DNA of 5,421 bases from JAUVXE01 sp964349355 (lineage in GTDB: Bacteria > Actinomycetota > Coriobacteriia > Anaerosomatales > SLCP01). The notes under the pieces were generated by a model. That model saw only the letters and a list, made by a program, of their open reading frames with translations. It had not been told where the DNA came from and searched no databases. The position numbers and the translations under genes were made by a program. Positions 1-5,421 of this stretch are shown here, in pieces; within the stretch, counting starts at the first letter, position 1, and each line of letters starts with the position of its first letter. The DNA lies in contig CAYGFZ010000066.1 in NCBI GenBank assembly GCA_964349355.1, forward strand, positions 1 through 5,421, in the 5' to 3' direction.

Positions 1-1275
1 CTCCATCGCATCCATCAGCGGTCCGGGACCACATATGAAGTACTGAAAACGCCGAAAGAGAGACGGCGGAAGATAGCGCGCCAGGAGTTCAGCGGTGACA
101 AATCCCCGTTCGCCGTCCCAGCCCTCATCCGCATGCAGGAGGACGGTCACGAGCGTGAGGGAGGGCATTCGCTCGGCCATTGCCTTCAATTCATCTCGGA
201 AAGTCAGGTCGTCGAAGTTGTTGGCCGCGTGAAACATGAATATGGGCCGGACATCTCCGCGCGTCTCAAGGGACTGCAACATCGAGTAGAGCGGCGTGAT
301 TCCGACTCCACCTCCGATGAGGACGTAGCCTGCTCCCTCTTCGCGATCGATGGTGAACACCCCGTGAGGACCATCGACCCATGCGGTCGTGCCTGGTTCG
401 ATGGTGGGCACGACCTCCGTCGACCAGTCGCCAAGCTGCTTGATGGTGAAGGCGATGGCGCCGTCCTTGTATGGGATGTCTCCGTTGGACGAGAACGAGA
501 TCGGATGCTGGTCGGTGCTGAACGGGCTGCGTCCGAATCCAATCCAGGCGAACTGTCCCGGCTCGAAACGGAAGCCCTCGTGGCCAACGGGGCACAGTAC
601 AAGTGTGTTTGACTGTCCGTGCTCCACGCGGTTCTCGGTGACCGTCCACGGTCGGCTCATGAGCGAGAGCGGTCTTAAGAGCCTGTAGCGGATGAACATC
701 CCTATGAAGAACATCAGGTAGACGATCCAGAGTGCCCTCATGACAGGAAGCGCGGCGAACCGACCGATTCCCAGAACGTGTGCGGCCGCGAACCCTATGA
801 GCGCGATCGAGAAGAGCCCGTGCGTGGTATGCCAGATGCCGTACGAGAGGCGTACCTGTCTCCGGTAGACAGACAGCCCGACGACCAGCACAGCCAGAAG
901 GAGGGCGACAAGCCCCGCGGTCACGGGCCAGGGAGTCGCGGCTGTCGGCCTGAGTAGAGTGATCGAGTACGCCCGGTCCGCGACGAGGAGCAGCGGGTGA
1001 GCGAGTGCGAACGCCATAGCGGCGATGCCGATCTGCCGGTGGAACTGAAGCAGGGAGTCAAGTCCGAATGCGCCGGCGACACCACCGAAACGCGAAATCA
1101 GCGCGAGTTCTGTGGCCATGAGGGCCAGTGCGATGTAGCCAGTCGCCGCCGATAAATAGATGAGCGCACTCGCCGCTCGGCGGGGTTCGAAGAAGATCAT
1201 CCCCACGACGAGCGGGAACAGGATGATCGTCAGGTACAGCCCGAACCAGAACACACCGCGTATGATCAGTCGCAT
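1..1275 (-). CDS. Ferric reductase-like transmembrane flavocytochrome (NADPH oxidase/ferric reductase superfamily), C-terminus cut by window edge
   Basis: The reverse strand reads open for 425 codons from an ATG at 1275 to the left edge. About six hydrophobic segments are visible (residues near 8-29, 39-60, 75-98, 117-137, 146-170, 176-195). Histidines H79/H93 and H152/H166 each have 13 residues between them, the arrangement that holds two stacked b-type hemes in this superfamily; H149 is a further histidine. A ferredoxin-reductase-type module follows: FAD motif HPISFSSN (257-264), DGPHG (301-305), nucleotide-binding GGGVGITP (321-328) and CGPGPLMDAM (415-424). By family knowledge, it moves electrons from cytosolic NAD(P)H through FAD and heme across the membrane. 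The acceptor (ferric iron, oxygen or another) cannot be read from sequence. Only about 15-25 C-terminal residues should be missing. The start is supported by GAGGTGA six bases upstream. The gene is divergent from the surface-protein gene. Confidence 0.93.
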   Translation of the reverse strand, partial: MRLIIRGVFWFGLYLTIILFPLVVGMIFFEPRRAASALIYLSAATGYIALALMATELALISRFGGVAGAFGLDSLLQFHRQIGIAAMAFALAHPLLLVADRAYSITLLRPTAATPWPVTAGLVALLLAVLVVGLSVYRRQVRLSYGIWHTTHGLFSIALIGFAAAHVLGIGRFAALPVMRALWIVYLMFFIGMFIRYRLLRPLSLMSRPWTVTENRVEHGQSNTLVLCPVGHEGFRFEPGQFAWIGFGRSPFSTDQHPISFSSNGDIPYKDGAIAFTIKQLGDWSTEVVPTIEPGTTAWVDGPHGVFTIDREEGAGYVLIGGGVGITPLYSMLQSLETRGDVRPIFMFHAANNFDDLTFRDELKAMAERMPSLTLVTVLLHADEGWDGERGFVTAELLARYLPPSLFRRFQYFICGPGPLMDAME

Positions 1276-1281
1276 GCCGAG

Positions 1282-1288
1282 TCACCTC
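1282..1288 (-). promoter_or_regulatory. Ribosome binding site of the ferric reductase-like gene
   Basis: On the minus strand the bases read GAGGTGA, a near-consensus Shine-Dalgarno sequence, with six bases between it and the ATG at 1275. It fixes the start and fits the hydrophobic first helix that begins at about residue 8. Confidence 0.85.
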
Positions 1289-1328
1289 GCGATGTCGATC
1301 GCTGCCGGGTCAAACTGCCCTCGATTCC

Positions 1329-1334
1329 ATTATC
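1329..1334 (-). promoter_or_regulatory. Possible -10 box for the ferric reductase-like gene
   Basis: The minus strand reads GATAAT, one base from TATAAT, 53 bases upstream of the ATG. A second candidate, TATACT, lies at 1350-1355. Neither has a good TTGACA-like -35 at normal spacing (the first would have GGTATA), so the assignment is weak. A promoter that depends on an activator is possible. Confidence 0.3.
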
Positions 1335-1353
1335 GCGCCCTCGTGCAGGAGTA

Positions 1354-1367
1354 TACCCGTTCGGGTA
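1354..1367. promoter_or_regulatory. Inverted repeat, candidate operator in the divergent intergenic region
   Basis: TACCCG, two spacer bases TT, then CGGGTA form a perfect six-base dyad. It lies in the -35 area of the candidate GATAAT box of the reductase gene. A related half-site, CGGGTATA, recurs at 1415-1422 next to the candidate -10 of the surface-protein gene, as an inverted copy of TATACCCG at 1352-1359. Binding by a dimeric regulator is an inference; no family can be named. Confidence 0.4.
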
Positions 1368-1384
1368 ATCCCCCCCTGGTAGAT

Positions 1385-1396
1385 TCACGTACGTGA
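1385..1396. promoter_or_regulatory. Perfect 12-base palindrome TCACGTACGTGA, candidate operator
   Basis: The twelve bases are identical to their reverse complement. The site lies in the middle of the divergent intergenic region, ending 22 bases before the TATATT box of the plus-strand gene and so close to its expected -35 region. This is a typical place for a dimeric regulator to act. It lacks the poly-T tract of a terminator and is short. The regulator is unknown. Confidence 0.4.
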
Positions 1397-1418
1397 GTGG
1401 GCGTGACTTCCAAGCGGG

Positions 1419-1424
1419 TATATT
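1419..1424 (+). promoter_or_regulatory. Possible -10 box of the surface-protein gene
   Basis: TATATT matches TATAAT in five of six positions and lies 63 bases before the ATG at 1488. No clear TTGACA-type -35 is seen 16-18 bases upstream. The box sits inside an imperfect 15-base dyad (1416-1430, GGGTATATTACACCC, one mismatched pair), so a repressor bound there would cover the -10. Confidence 0.4.
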
Positions 1425-1472
1425 ACACCCTGAGCCTTACTGGGTATGTGGCCGTCCTGTGGGCGTGCCGCC

Positions 1473-1482
1473 AAGAGGGGAG
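1473..1482 (+). promoter_or_regulatory. Ribosome binding site of the surface-protein gene
   Basis: AAGAGGGGAG is purine-rich and lies five bases before the ATG at 1488. It decides the start: the in-frame upstream alternative at 1446 has no comparable site and would put 14 residues unlike a signal peptide in front of a normal one. Confidence 0.8.
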
Positions 1483-1487
1483 TTGCC

Positions 1488-4352
1488 ATGGGAGTCCTGA
1501 CTCGAAGACCATCGAACACGAACCGGGCCATCACGGGTGCGATTGCTTTTTTGTTGCTGTTCGCGCTCGTGCCGGTGCTCCCGGCTCAGGCGGGCACAGC
1601 CACGTGGTATGTGGACGTGGCTTCCGGAAGCGATGCGAACCCCGGGACAGCGGATTCGCCGTTCAAGACGATCACGGCAGGGTTGGCCGCAGCCAGCGAG
1701 GGTGATGTGGTCCGTGTGGCCCCGGGAACGTACCGTGCCGCTGCCATGAATGAGATCGGAGTCGCACTTGCCCCCGAGGGTGAGCTGTTTCCCCTTATGG
1801 TCCCTTCGGGAGTCACTCTGAACTCTTCGGGGGGACCGGATGTCACGATCATCGACGGCGAGAACGAGGGCGGCGATCTGGTCATGCCGGTTGCCACCGC
1901 CGAGATCGGTGACTCGGGCCCACTGCTGGTGATCGAAGAGGCGACCGGTGTGACGGTACAGGGCTTCACTCTGACGCGGGGCTCGTCCTTCGCCGGGGGC
2001 GGCGCAGCGGTCGCCGGTTCGGATGAGGTCGTTTTCGACAACGTCGTCTTCGACGACAACCGGGCGTTCGCCGGTGGAGGTATGTTCGTCATCGACGCTT
2101 CCGTAGAGCTCGTAGGGTGCTTGTTCCTCGGCTCCTTCGCTGGCTTCGATTTCGACGACGAGGATCTGGAGCTTCGTGAGAACGGCTACGGGGAACCTGA
2201 GGCGAATGCATACGCCGGAGGCGGGCTGGCCGCAGTCGGCTCAGAGATCGTGTTGAGGGAGTGCGATTTCGTCGGCAACGTGGCCTATCTGTTGGGCGCA
2301 GGAGCGCTATTCGATGGCTGCACCGTTGAGGTTGACGGTGCATGGCTCGAGAGCGGATACGTTACCGCCGAACAGGTCACTGTGGAAGGAGGGACAATCG
2401 AATCGTTCGATGGTCCCGAGGTGCAGGCGAAAAGCCCATGGACCGATCGCGGCGAGGCGACCATCCAGGACGACTACTACGACGACTACGTTGGAGGCGG
2501 CTTTGCGTTCCTTGCGAGTGAAGCGGCGGTGCATGACACGTGGTTCGTGGGCAACAGCGCCCCTAACGGTGGCGGGGTGTTCGCGGACGACCTTTCGGAT
2601 GTGACGGTCTCGGATAGCGCTTTTGAGGAGAACTTCGCGATCTCGGGCGCCGGCGTCATGAGCGGACGCTTCAACCCGGCCTGGGCGGTGGCCTCCGAAT
2701 TCGAGGCAGCAGGTATCGAACTCGGGGAGGAGAGCTTCCCGATGCCGGATCCGGGTCTGTCGATCGACAAAAGCGTGTTCGGGTACAACTCCGCAGACTC
2801 GACTGTCGAGGTTCGGAGAGACTACGGGGCTTTCCCCACGGAAGTTCCGGGCGATCACGGGGGCCCCGCTACGATAGCGAACAGCCTGTTCCATGAGAAC
2901 TTTTCGTGGATTGGTGTCGTAAGGGCCGAGGCGACCGATATCTGGAACTGCACATTCGCCGATAACGGAGTGGGCGGTATGATCAGCGGGCTCGAAGCCT
3001 CGGACCTCTCGCCCGCCACCATCTTCTACGAGTGGAGTACCGTGGTCGTCGACCCGGATAGTTCCGTGGTCAACAGCGTTCTATGGGGCAACGGCTCCGA
3101 GGAGTTCGACTTCGACCTCGACGCTGACCTCAAGATCCAGGGACTTGCCGGGCCGGCAGACATCATGGGCGGATACGTCGCGTACACGAATGCGGAGCAC
3201 CCCATCGAAGCTCATGAGGCCGGTAGCGGTAACATCTCCAAGAATCCGCTGTTCGTCGAGCCGATGTGGGCCGACTATCGCTTGCGTCCCGGATCCCCAT
3301 CCATCGATACCGGCACCAACACAGGGGCCCCACGCGAGGATCTTCTCGGACGGGCTCGTCCGTACGACGGTAACCTCTCCGGCACCGCGGTGACCGATAT
3401 GGGCGCCTACGAGTACAGGCCGGAGAAGGCGGTACGCCTCGGTGGTGCTGACCGCTACTCGACATCGGTGCGGATCTCGCAGGAGAACTTCGAGCATTCC
3501 GATACGGTCCTGATCGCTCGCGGCGACGACTTCTCCGACGGCCTGGCTGCGTCGGGCCTCGCGGGGCTTTATGGCGCTCCGCTACTACTAACCAAGTCGG
3601 ACACGCTTCCGCCGCAGGTAGCTGCCGAGATCGAGCGTCTCGGAGCGTCGGAAGTGATAATCGTCGGAGGACGGCAGGCCGTGAGCGACGGCGTGAAGGC
3701 CGATTTGCAGGCACTCGGCCTCATGGTCGAGAGGGTCGCCGGTGAGGATCGCTATCGAACCGCAGAGCGCATCGCGGAGCGCATCGCCGATGCCGTAGGT
3801 GATCCGGAAGTCCTCTTCCTTGTGCGGGGTGACGAGTTCCCCGATGCGCTTGCAGTCTCCCCCGTAGCATACGCTCGGCACGCACCTATCTTGCTCGTCA
3901 AGCCGAGCGAGTGGGCGGCGCCGGGTATCGGGGTGTCAACATCCGTTAATACGACGGTTTACATCGCCGGTGGCGAGGCTGCGGTCTCTGAGACGGTCGA
4001 GGAGTCGGTGAAGAACGCGGGAATGAATGTGGAGCGGATCGCCGGTCGTGACCGGTATGATACCGCCGCGCAGTTCGGAAAGCGTGCCGTGCGTGAAGGA
4101 TGGGCCACGTTTGAGTTCGTGGGCCTGGCGACTGGCCAGGACTTCCCTGATGCTCTCACGGGAGGCTCTGCCATCGGTTCGCACAACGGCGTGTTGATGC
4201 TGACGCCCGCGACTGCGCTTCATTGGTCGGTCGAGCGCGTCTTGAGGGACAACAAGGCGCTCATCCGCAAGGTGGAGGTCTTCGGTGGCCCGACCGCACT
4301 TAGCCAGCCGGTCATGCAGTTCGTTGAATCTGCCGTAGGGCCGAGGAACTGA
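1488..4352 (+). CDS. Secreted right-handed beta-helix protein with three C-terminal cell-wall-binding (CWB2) repeats
   Basis: The product has 954 residues. Residues 1-35 form a signal peptide: arginines at 6, 7 and 13, a hydrophobic core at 17-31, and likely cleavage after AQA35. Residues 38-82 (WYVDVASGSDANPG..., KTITAGLAAA, VVRVAPGTY) match the opening of DUF1565/pectate-lyase-like beta-helix proteins. Irregular beta-helix coils follow to about 560, with recurring GGG turns (170-172, 197-199, 244-246, 336-338, 361-363) and 'F..N.A' patterns. Residues 586-643 (DYRLRPGSPSIDTG ... DMGAYEY) are the usual C-terminal end of such secreted helices. Three CWB2 (PF04122) repeats start at R650, R749 and R850, each with a G-x-DRY motif; GDDF/GDEF/GQDF and VGG/AGG/FGG motifs recur within them. 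By family knowledge, CWB2 repeats anchor proteins non-covalently to wall polymers. The helix may bind or cut polysaccharide or act as an adhesin; I see no definite catalytic set. A double hairpin follows the gene. Confidence 0.93.
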   Translation: MGVLTRRPSNTNRAITGAIAFLLLFALVPVLPAQAGTATWYVDVASGSDANPGTADSPFKTITAGLAAASEGDVVRVAPGTYRAAAMNEIGVALAPEGELFPLMVPSGVTLNSSGGPDVTIIDGENEGGDLVMPVATAEIGDSGPLLVIEEATGVTVQGFTLTRGSSFAGGGAAVAGSDEVVFDNVVFDDNRAFAGGGMFVIDASVELVGCLFLGSFAGFDFDDEDLELRENGYGEPEANAYAGGGLAAVGSEIVLRECDFVGNVAYLLGAGALFDGCTVEVDGAWLESGYVTAEQVTVEGGTIESFDGPEVQAKSPWTDRGEATIQDDYYDDYVGGGFAFLASEAAVHDTWFVGNSAPNGGGVFADDLSDVTVSDSAFEENFAISGAGVMSGRFNPAWAVASEFEAAGIELGEESFPMPDPGLSIDKSVFGYNSADSTVEVRRDYGAFPTEVPGDHGGPATIANSLFHENFSWIGVVRAEATDIWNCTFADNGVGGMISGLEASDLSPATIFYEWSTVVVDPDSSVVNSVLWGNGSEEFDFDLDADLKIQGLAGPADIMGGYVAYTNAEHPIEAHEAGSGNISKNPLFVEPMWADYRLRPGSPSIDTGTNTGAPREDLLGRARPYDGNLSGTAVTDMGAYEYRPEKAVRLGGADRYSTSVRISQENFEHSDTVLIARGDDFSDGLAASGLAGLYGAPLLLTKSDTLPPQVAAEIERLGASEVIIVGGRQAVSDGVKADLQALGLMVERVAGEDRYRTAERIAERIADAVGDPEVLFLVRGDEFPDALAVSPVAYARHAPILLVKPSEWAAPGIGVSTSVNTTVYIAGGEAAVSETVEESVKNAGMNVERIAGRDRYDTAAQFGKRAVREGWATFEFVGLATGQDFPDALTGGSAIGSHNGVLMLTPATALHWSVERVLRDNKALIRKVEVFGGPTALSQPVMQFVESAVGPRN

Positions 4353-4391
4353 GAGACGGTGCCGGGTCCGTAGGCACTGGAGCGATCGACG

Positions 4392-4418
4392 GGGAGGCCG
4401 CGCTTCGCGCGGCCTCCC
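4392..4418 (+). terminator. Strong GC hairpin downstream of the surface-protein gene, probable terminator
   Basis: GGGAGGCCGCGC (4392-4403) pairs perfectly with GCGCGGCCTCCC (4407-4418) around a three-base TTC loop, giving a 12-pair stem. It starts 40 bases after the stop codon. No T-run follows, so it is not a classic intrinsic terminator. It may work as a T-less terminator, as is often proposed for high-GC actinobacteria, or as a 3'-end stabiliser. Confidence 0.6.
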
Positions 4419-4434
4419 TCAGACTGCTGACAAA

Positions 4435-4462
4435 CCCCCGCTGGCCGCATGGTCTGCGGGGG
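4435..4462. terminator. Second GC hairpin, probable terminator, best read on the minus strand
   Basis: CCCCCGC (4435-4441) pairs with GCGGGGG (4456-4462). Inside the 14-base loop, GGCC (4443-4446) can pair with GGTC (4451-4454), one pair being G-T, which extends the structure. On the plus strand it is followed by CTTCGTCG; on the minus strand it is followed by TTTGTC, a slightly better T-tract. It could stop transcripts from both directions: the surface-protein gene, and the histidine kinase gene reading through the mscL remnant antisense. Confidence 0.6.
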
Positions 4463-4470
4463 CTTCGTCG

Positions 4471-4744
4471 CCCTTTGAGTATTTTGGTCGGCCGACCGGT
4501 GCCGACCACCGCACCGAACAGGCTCAGGGGTGGACTTTCACGCTCAATATCGGGGTGCTCGTCAATGCGATCGTTGCGTTCCTGGTTGTCGCACCCGCGC
4601 TGTTCTTCGTCGTGAGAGGGATGAACCGGTGTCGAGGAGGCGGAGACTGCTCCCACTGCGAAGGAGTGCCCCTTCTGCCTCACGGAGATCCCGCTTGCGG
4701 CTACCCGCTGTCCGGCGTGTACGTCCGATCAGCCTGCTGAGTAG
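4471..4744 (+). pseudogene. mscL: Decayed 3' remnant of mscL (large-conductance mechanosensitive channel), N-terminus lost and frameshifted
   Basis: The frame through 4534-4629 reads TFTLNIGVLVNAIVAFLVV, then APALFFVVRGMNR, which matches the second transmembrane helix and following boundary of MscL. The frame then changes: one base beyond a whole codon count (T4630), the codons from 4631 read VEEAETAPTAKE, then CPFCLTEIPLAATRCPACTS, ending at TAG 4742-4744. That tail is a CxxC-x10-CxxC zinc ribbon (cysteine codons at 4667, 4676, 4709, 4718) of the kind found at the end of some MscL proteins. The basic linker normally between them is missing, so a small deletion with net shift is more likely than a simple insertion. 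The N-terminal helix and first transmembrane segment (about 75 residues) are absent, since hairpins and the preceding gene fill that space. The left boundary is approximate; weakly MscL-like residues run back to about 4471. A pressure-release channel cannot be made from it. The stop lies 3 bases from the convergent kinase gene. Confidence 0.8.
4486..4507. repeat. Overlapping palindrome and short repeat near the left edge of the mscL remnant
   Basis: GGTCGGCCGACC (4486-4497) is a perfect 12-base palindrome. GCCGACC recurs at 4501-4507, ten bases after its first copy (4491-4497), so GGTCGGC (4486-4492) can pair with either copy. It lies where the mscL-like reading starts to become recognisable. 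It may be a chance effect of GC-rich coding sequence or the scar of the event that truncated the gene. Confidence 0.4.
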
Positions 4745-4747
4745 CGT

Positions 4748-5421
4748 CTACTCGAGCGGAAGCGTGAACCCGACGGATGCGCCCCGACCCTCGCCGGCGC
4801 TCTCCACGAAGGTCTCCCCGCCGTGATCTGCGATGATCCGGTGCGAGATGGCCAGTCCGAGTCCCGCGCCGCCGGTGTCTGCGGCACGGGAGGAGTCGGC
4901 GCGGTAGAAGCGCTCGAACACGTGCGGGAGATCGGCAGGGTCGATCCCGGCACCGGTGTCGGTGACGCGCACCTCGGCGAGTCCGCTGTCGGAGTGCGTG
5001 GAGACCGTCACCAGTACGCTCCCATCCGACGTGTGCCGCAGAGCGTTGGAGAGCAGGTTGCGGAGCACCTGGGTGAGGCGACCTTCATCGCCTGTTACCG
5101 TGACTGGCGTCCCAGGGGTGCGCGCGTGGACCGTCACGTTCGGGAGGGCTTGAGATGACGCATGCTCAGTCTCGCGGCGGGTGAGCGCGGCCAAGTCGAC
5201 CGCTACCATCGAATAGGAGAGGCGACCCGCCTCGGCGAGAGCGAGCTCCTGGAGGTCATCGACGAGCCGGGAGAGGTTAGTCAAATCGTCGACGACCGAG
5301 TCGAGTCGCGGGCGGTCGGTGGCGATGACGCCCTCCGCCATCCCTTCGACTTGGACCCGGGCCGCAGTGAGCGGGTTGCGGAGTTCGTGGGCGACGTCGG
5401 CGACCATCCGGCGCCGGAGCT
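4748..5421 (-). CDS. Sensor histidine kinase, catalytic part; N-terminal sensor region lies beyond the right edge
   Basis: The minus strand is open from the right edge to a TAG at 4748-4750, giving 223 whole residues. Numbering from the internal methionine at 5405-5407, there is an H-box VADVAHELRNPL with phospho-acceptor H7 (HisKA), an N-box LRNLLSNALRHT (115-126, N121), G1 DTGAGI (150-155), F-box FERFYR (164-169) and G2 GGAGLGLAI (179-187), ending GFTLPLE. All motifs for ATP binding, autophosphorylation and phosphotransfer are present. LRRR precedes the methionine in frame, so that methionine is inside the H-box and is not the start; the membrane sensor and HAMP parts expected in this BaeS/MprB-like family should be to the right. 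The cognate response regulator is probably just upstream, outside the window. The signal sensed is unknown. The gene is convergent with the mscL remnant. Confidence 0.95.
   Translation of the reverse strand, partial: LRRRMVADVAHELRNPLTAARVQVEGMAEGVIATDRPRLDSVVDDLTNLSRLVDDLQELALAEAGRLSYSMVAVDLAALTRRETEHASSQALPNVTVHARTPGTPVTVTGDEGRLTQVLRNLLSNALRHTSDGSVLVTVSTHSDSGLAEVRVTDTGAGIDPADLPHVFERFYRADSSRAADTGGAGLGLAISHRIIADHGGETFVESAGEGRGASVGFTLPLE

Noticed and set aside
133..688. Open frames on the plus strand (133-612, 389-688) and other minus frames (204-602, 266-649)
   Set aside because: They overlap the reductase gene, whose frame shows complete FAD and NAD(P)H motifs. Their translations are arginine/serine-rich or low in pattern, as expected for shadow frames in GC-rich DNA.
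1446..1487. Upstream in-frame start for the surface protein, adding 14 residues
   Set aside because: It has no good ribosome binding site, and it places cysteine- and arginine-containing residues before a normal signal peptide. The ATG at 1488 has AAGAGGGGAG at proper spacing.
2307..2894. 195-residue minus-strand frame inside the surface-protein gene
   Set aside because: It has no recognisable domain and lies antisense to a well-supported beta-helix coding region; long antisense frames are common at this GC content.
4555..4740. A functional 61-residue membrane protein from GTG 4555
   Set aside because: There is no Shine-Dalgarno sequence, the start lies inside MscL helix 2, and the residues after MNR are an out-of-frame reading of the zinc-ribbon tail. 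A pseudogene explains it better.
4530..4826. 98-residue plus-strand frame starting MDFHAQY
   Set aside because: It is arginine-rich with no family features and runs into the kinase gene antisense. The neighbouring frames carry the MscL helix and zinc ribbon.
5405..5407. ATG as the start of the histidine kinase
   Set aside because: The frame continues upstream with LRRR, and this methionine is inside the H-box, so the true start lies outside the window.
1..5421. CRISPR array, tRNA, rRNA, insertion sequence or attachment site
   Set aside because: No regularly spaced repeats, cloverleaf-like segments, transposase motifs or terminal inverted repeats were seen.

Overview
The window is GC-rich throughout. 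It carries an exported protein with three C-terminal cell-wall-binding (CWB2) repeats, which points to a Gram-positive bacterium, most likely a high-GC actinobacterium. A Coriobacteriia/Anaerosomatales-type host is a guess from the combination of CWB2 repeats, GC content and a zinc-ribbon MscL tail; it is not proven.

Layout: (1) 1-1275, minus strand: nearly complete gene for a membrane ferric-reductase/NADPH-oxidase-like flavocytochrome, with six membrane helices, paired heme histidines, and FAD and NAD(P)H motifs. Its C-terminus runs off the left edge. (2) 1276-1487: divergent intergenic region with a clear ribosome binding site for each flanking gene, three short inverted repeats and a TATATT box. 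(3) 1488-4352, plus strand: a 954-residue secreted right-handed beta-helix protein ending in three CWB2 repeats. (4) 4353-4470: two strong GC hairpins. (5) About 4471-4744, plus strand: a decayed 3' remnant of mscL that has lost its N-terminal half and carries a frameshift before its zinc-ribbon tail. (6) 4748-5421, minus strand: the catalytic half of a sensor histidine kinase, entering from the right edge and convergent with the mscL remnant.

The reductase and the surface protein are divergent and could share regulation, because related half-sites of TACCCG/CGGGTA type lie on both sides of the intergenic region. No direct functional link is shown by the sequence. The kinase's partner regulator is probably outside the window to the right. 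I see no rRNA, tRNA, CRISPR array, transposase or phage gene here. The least ordinary items are the broken mscL fragment at the hairpin junction, the symmetric elements in the divergent promoter region, and the acidic insertions in the beta-helix protein. I do not see convincing evidence of a wholly new system.
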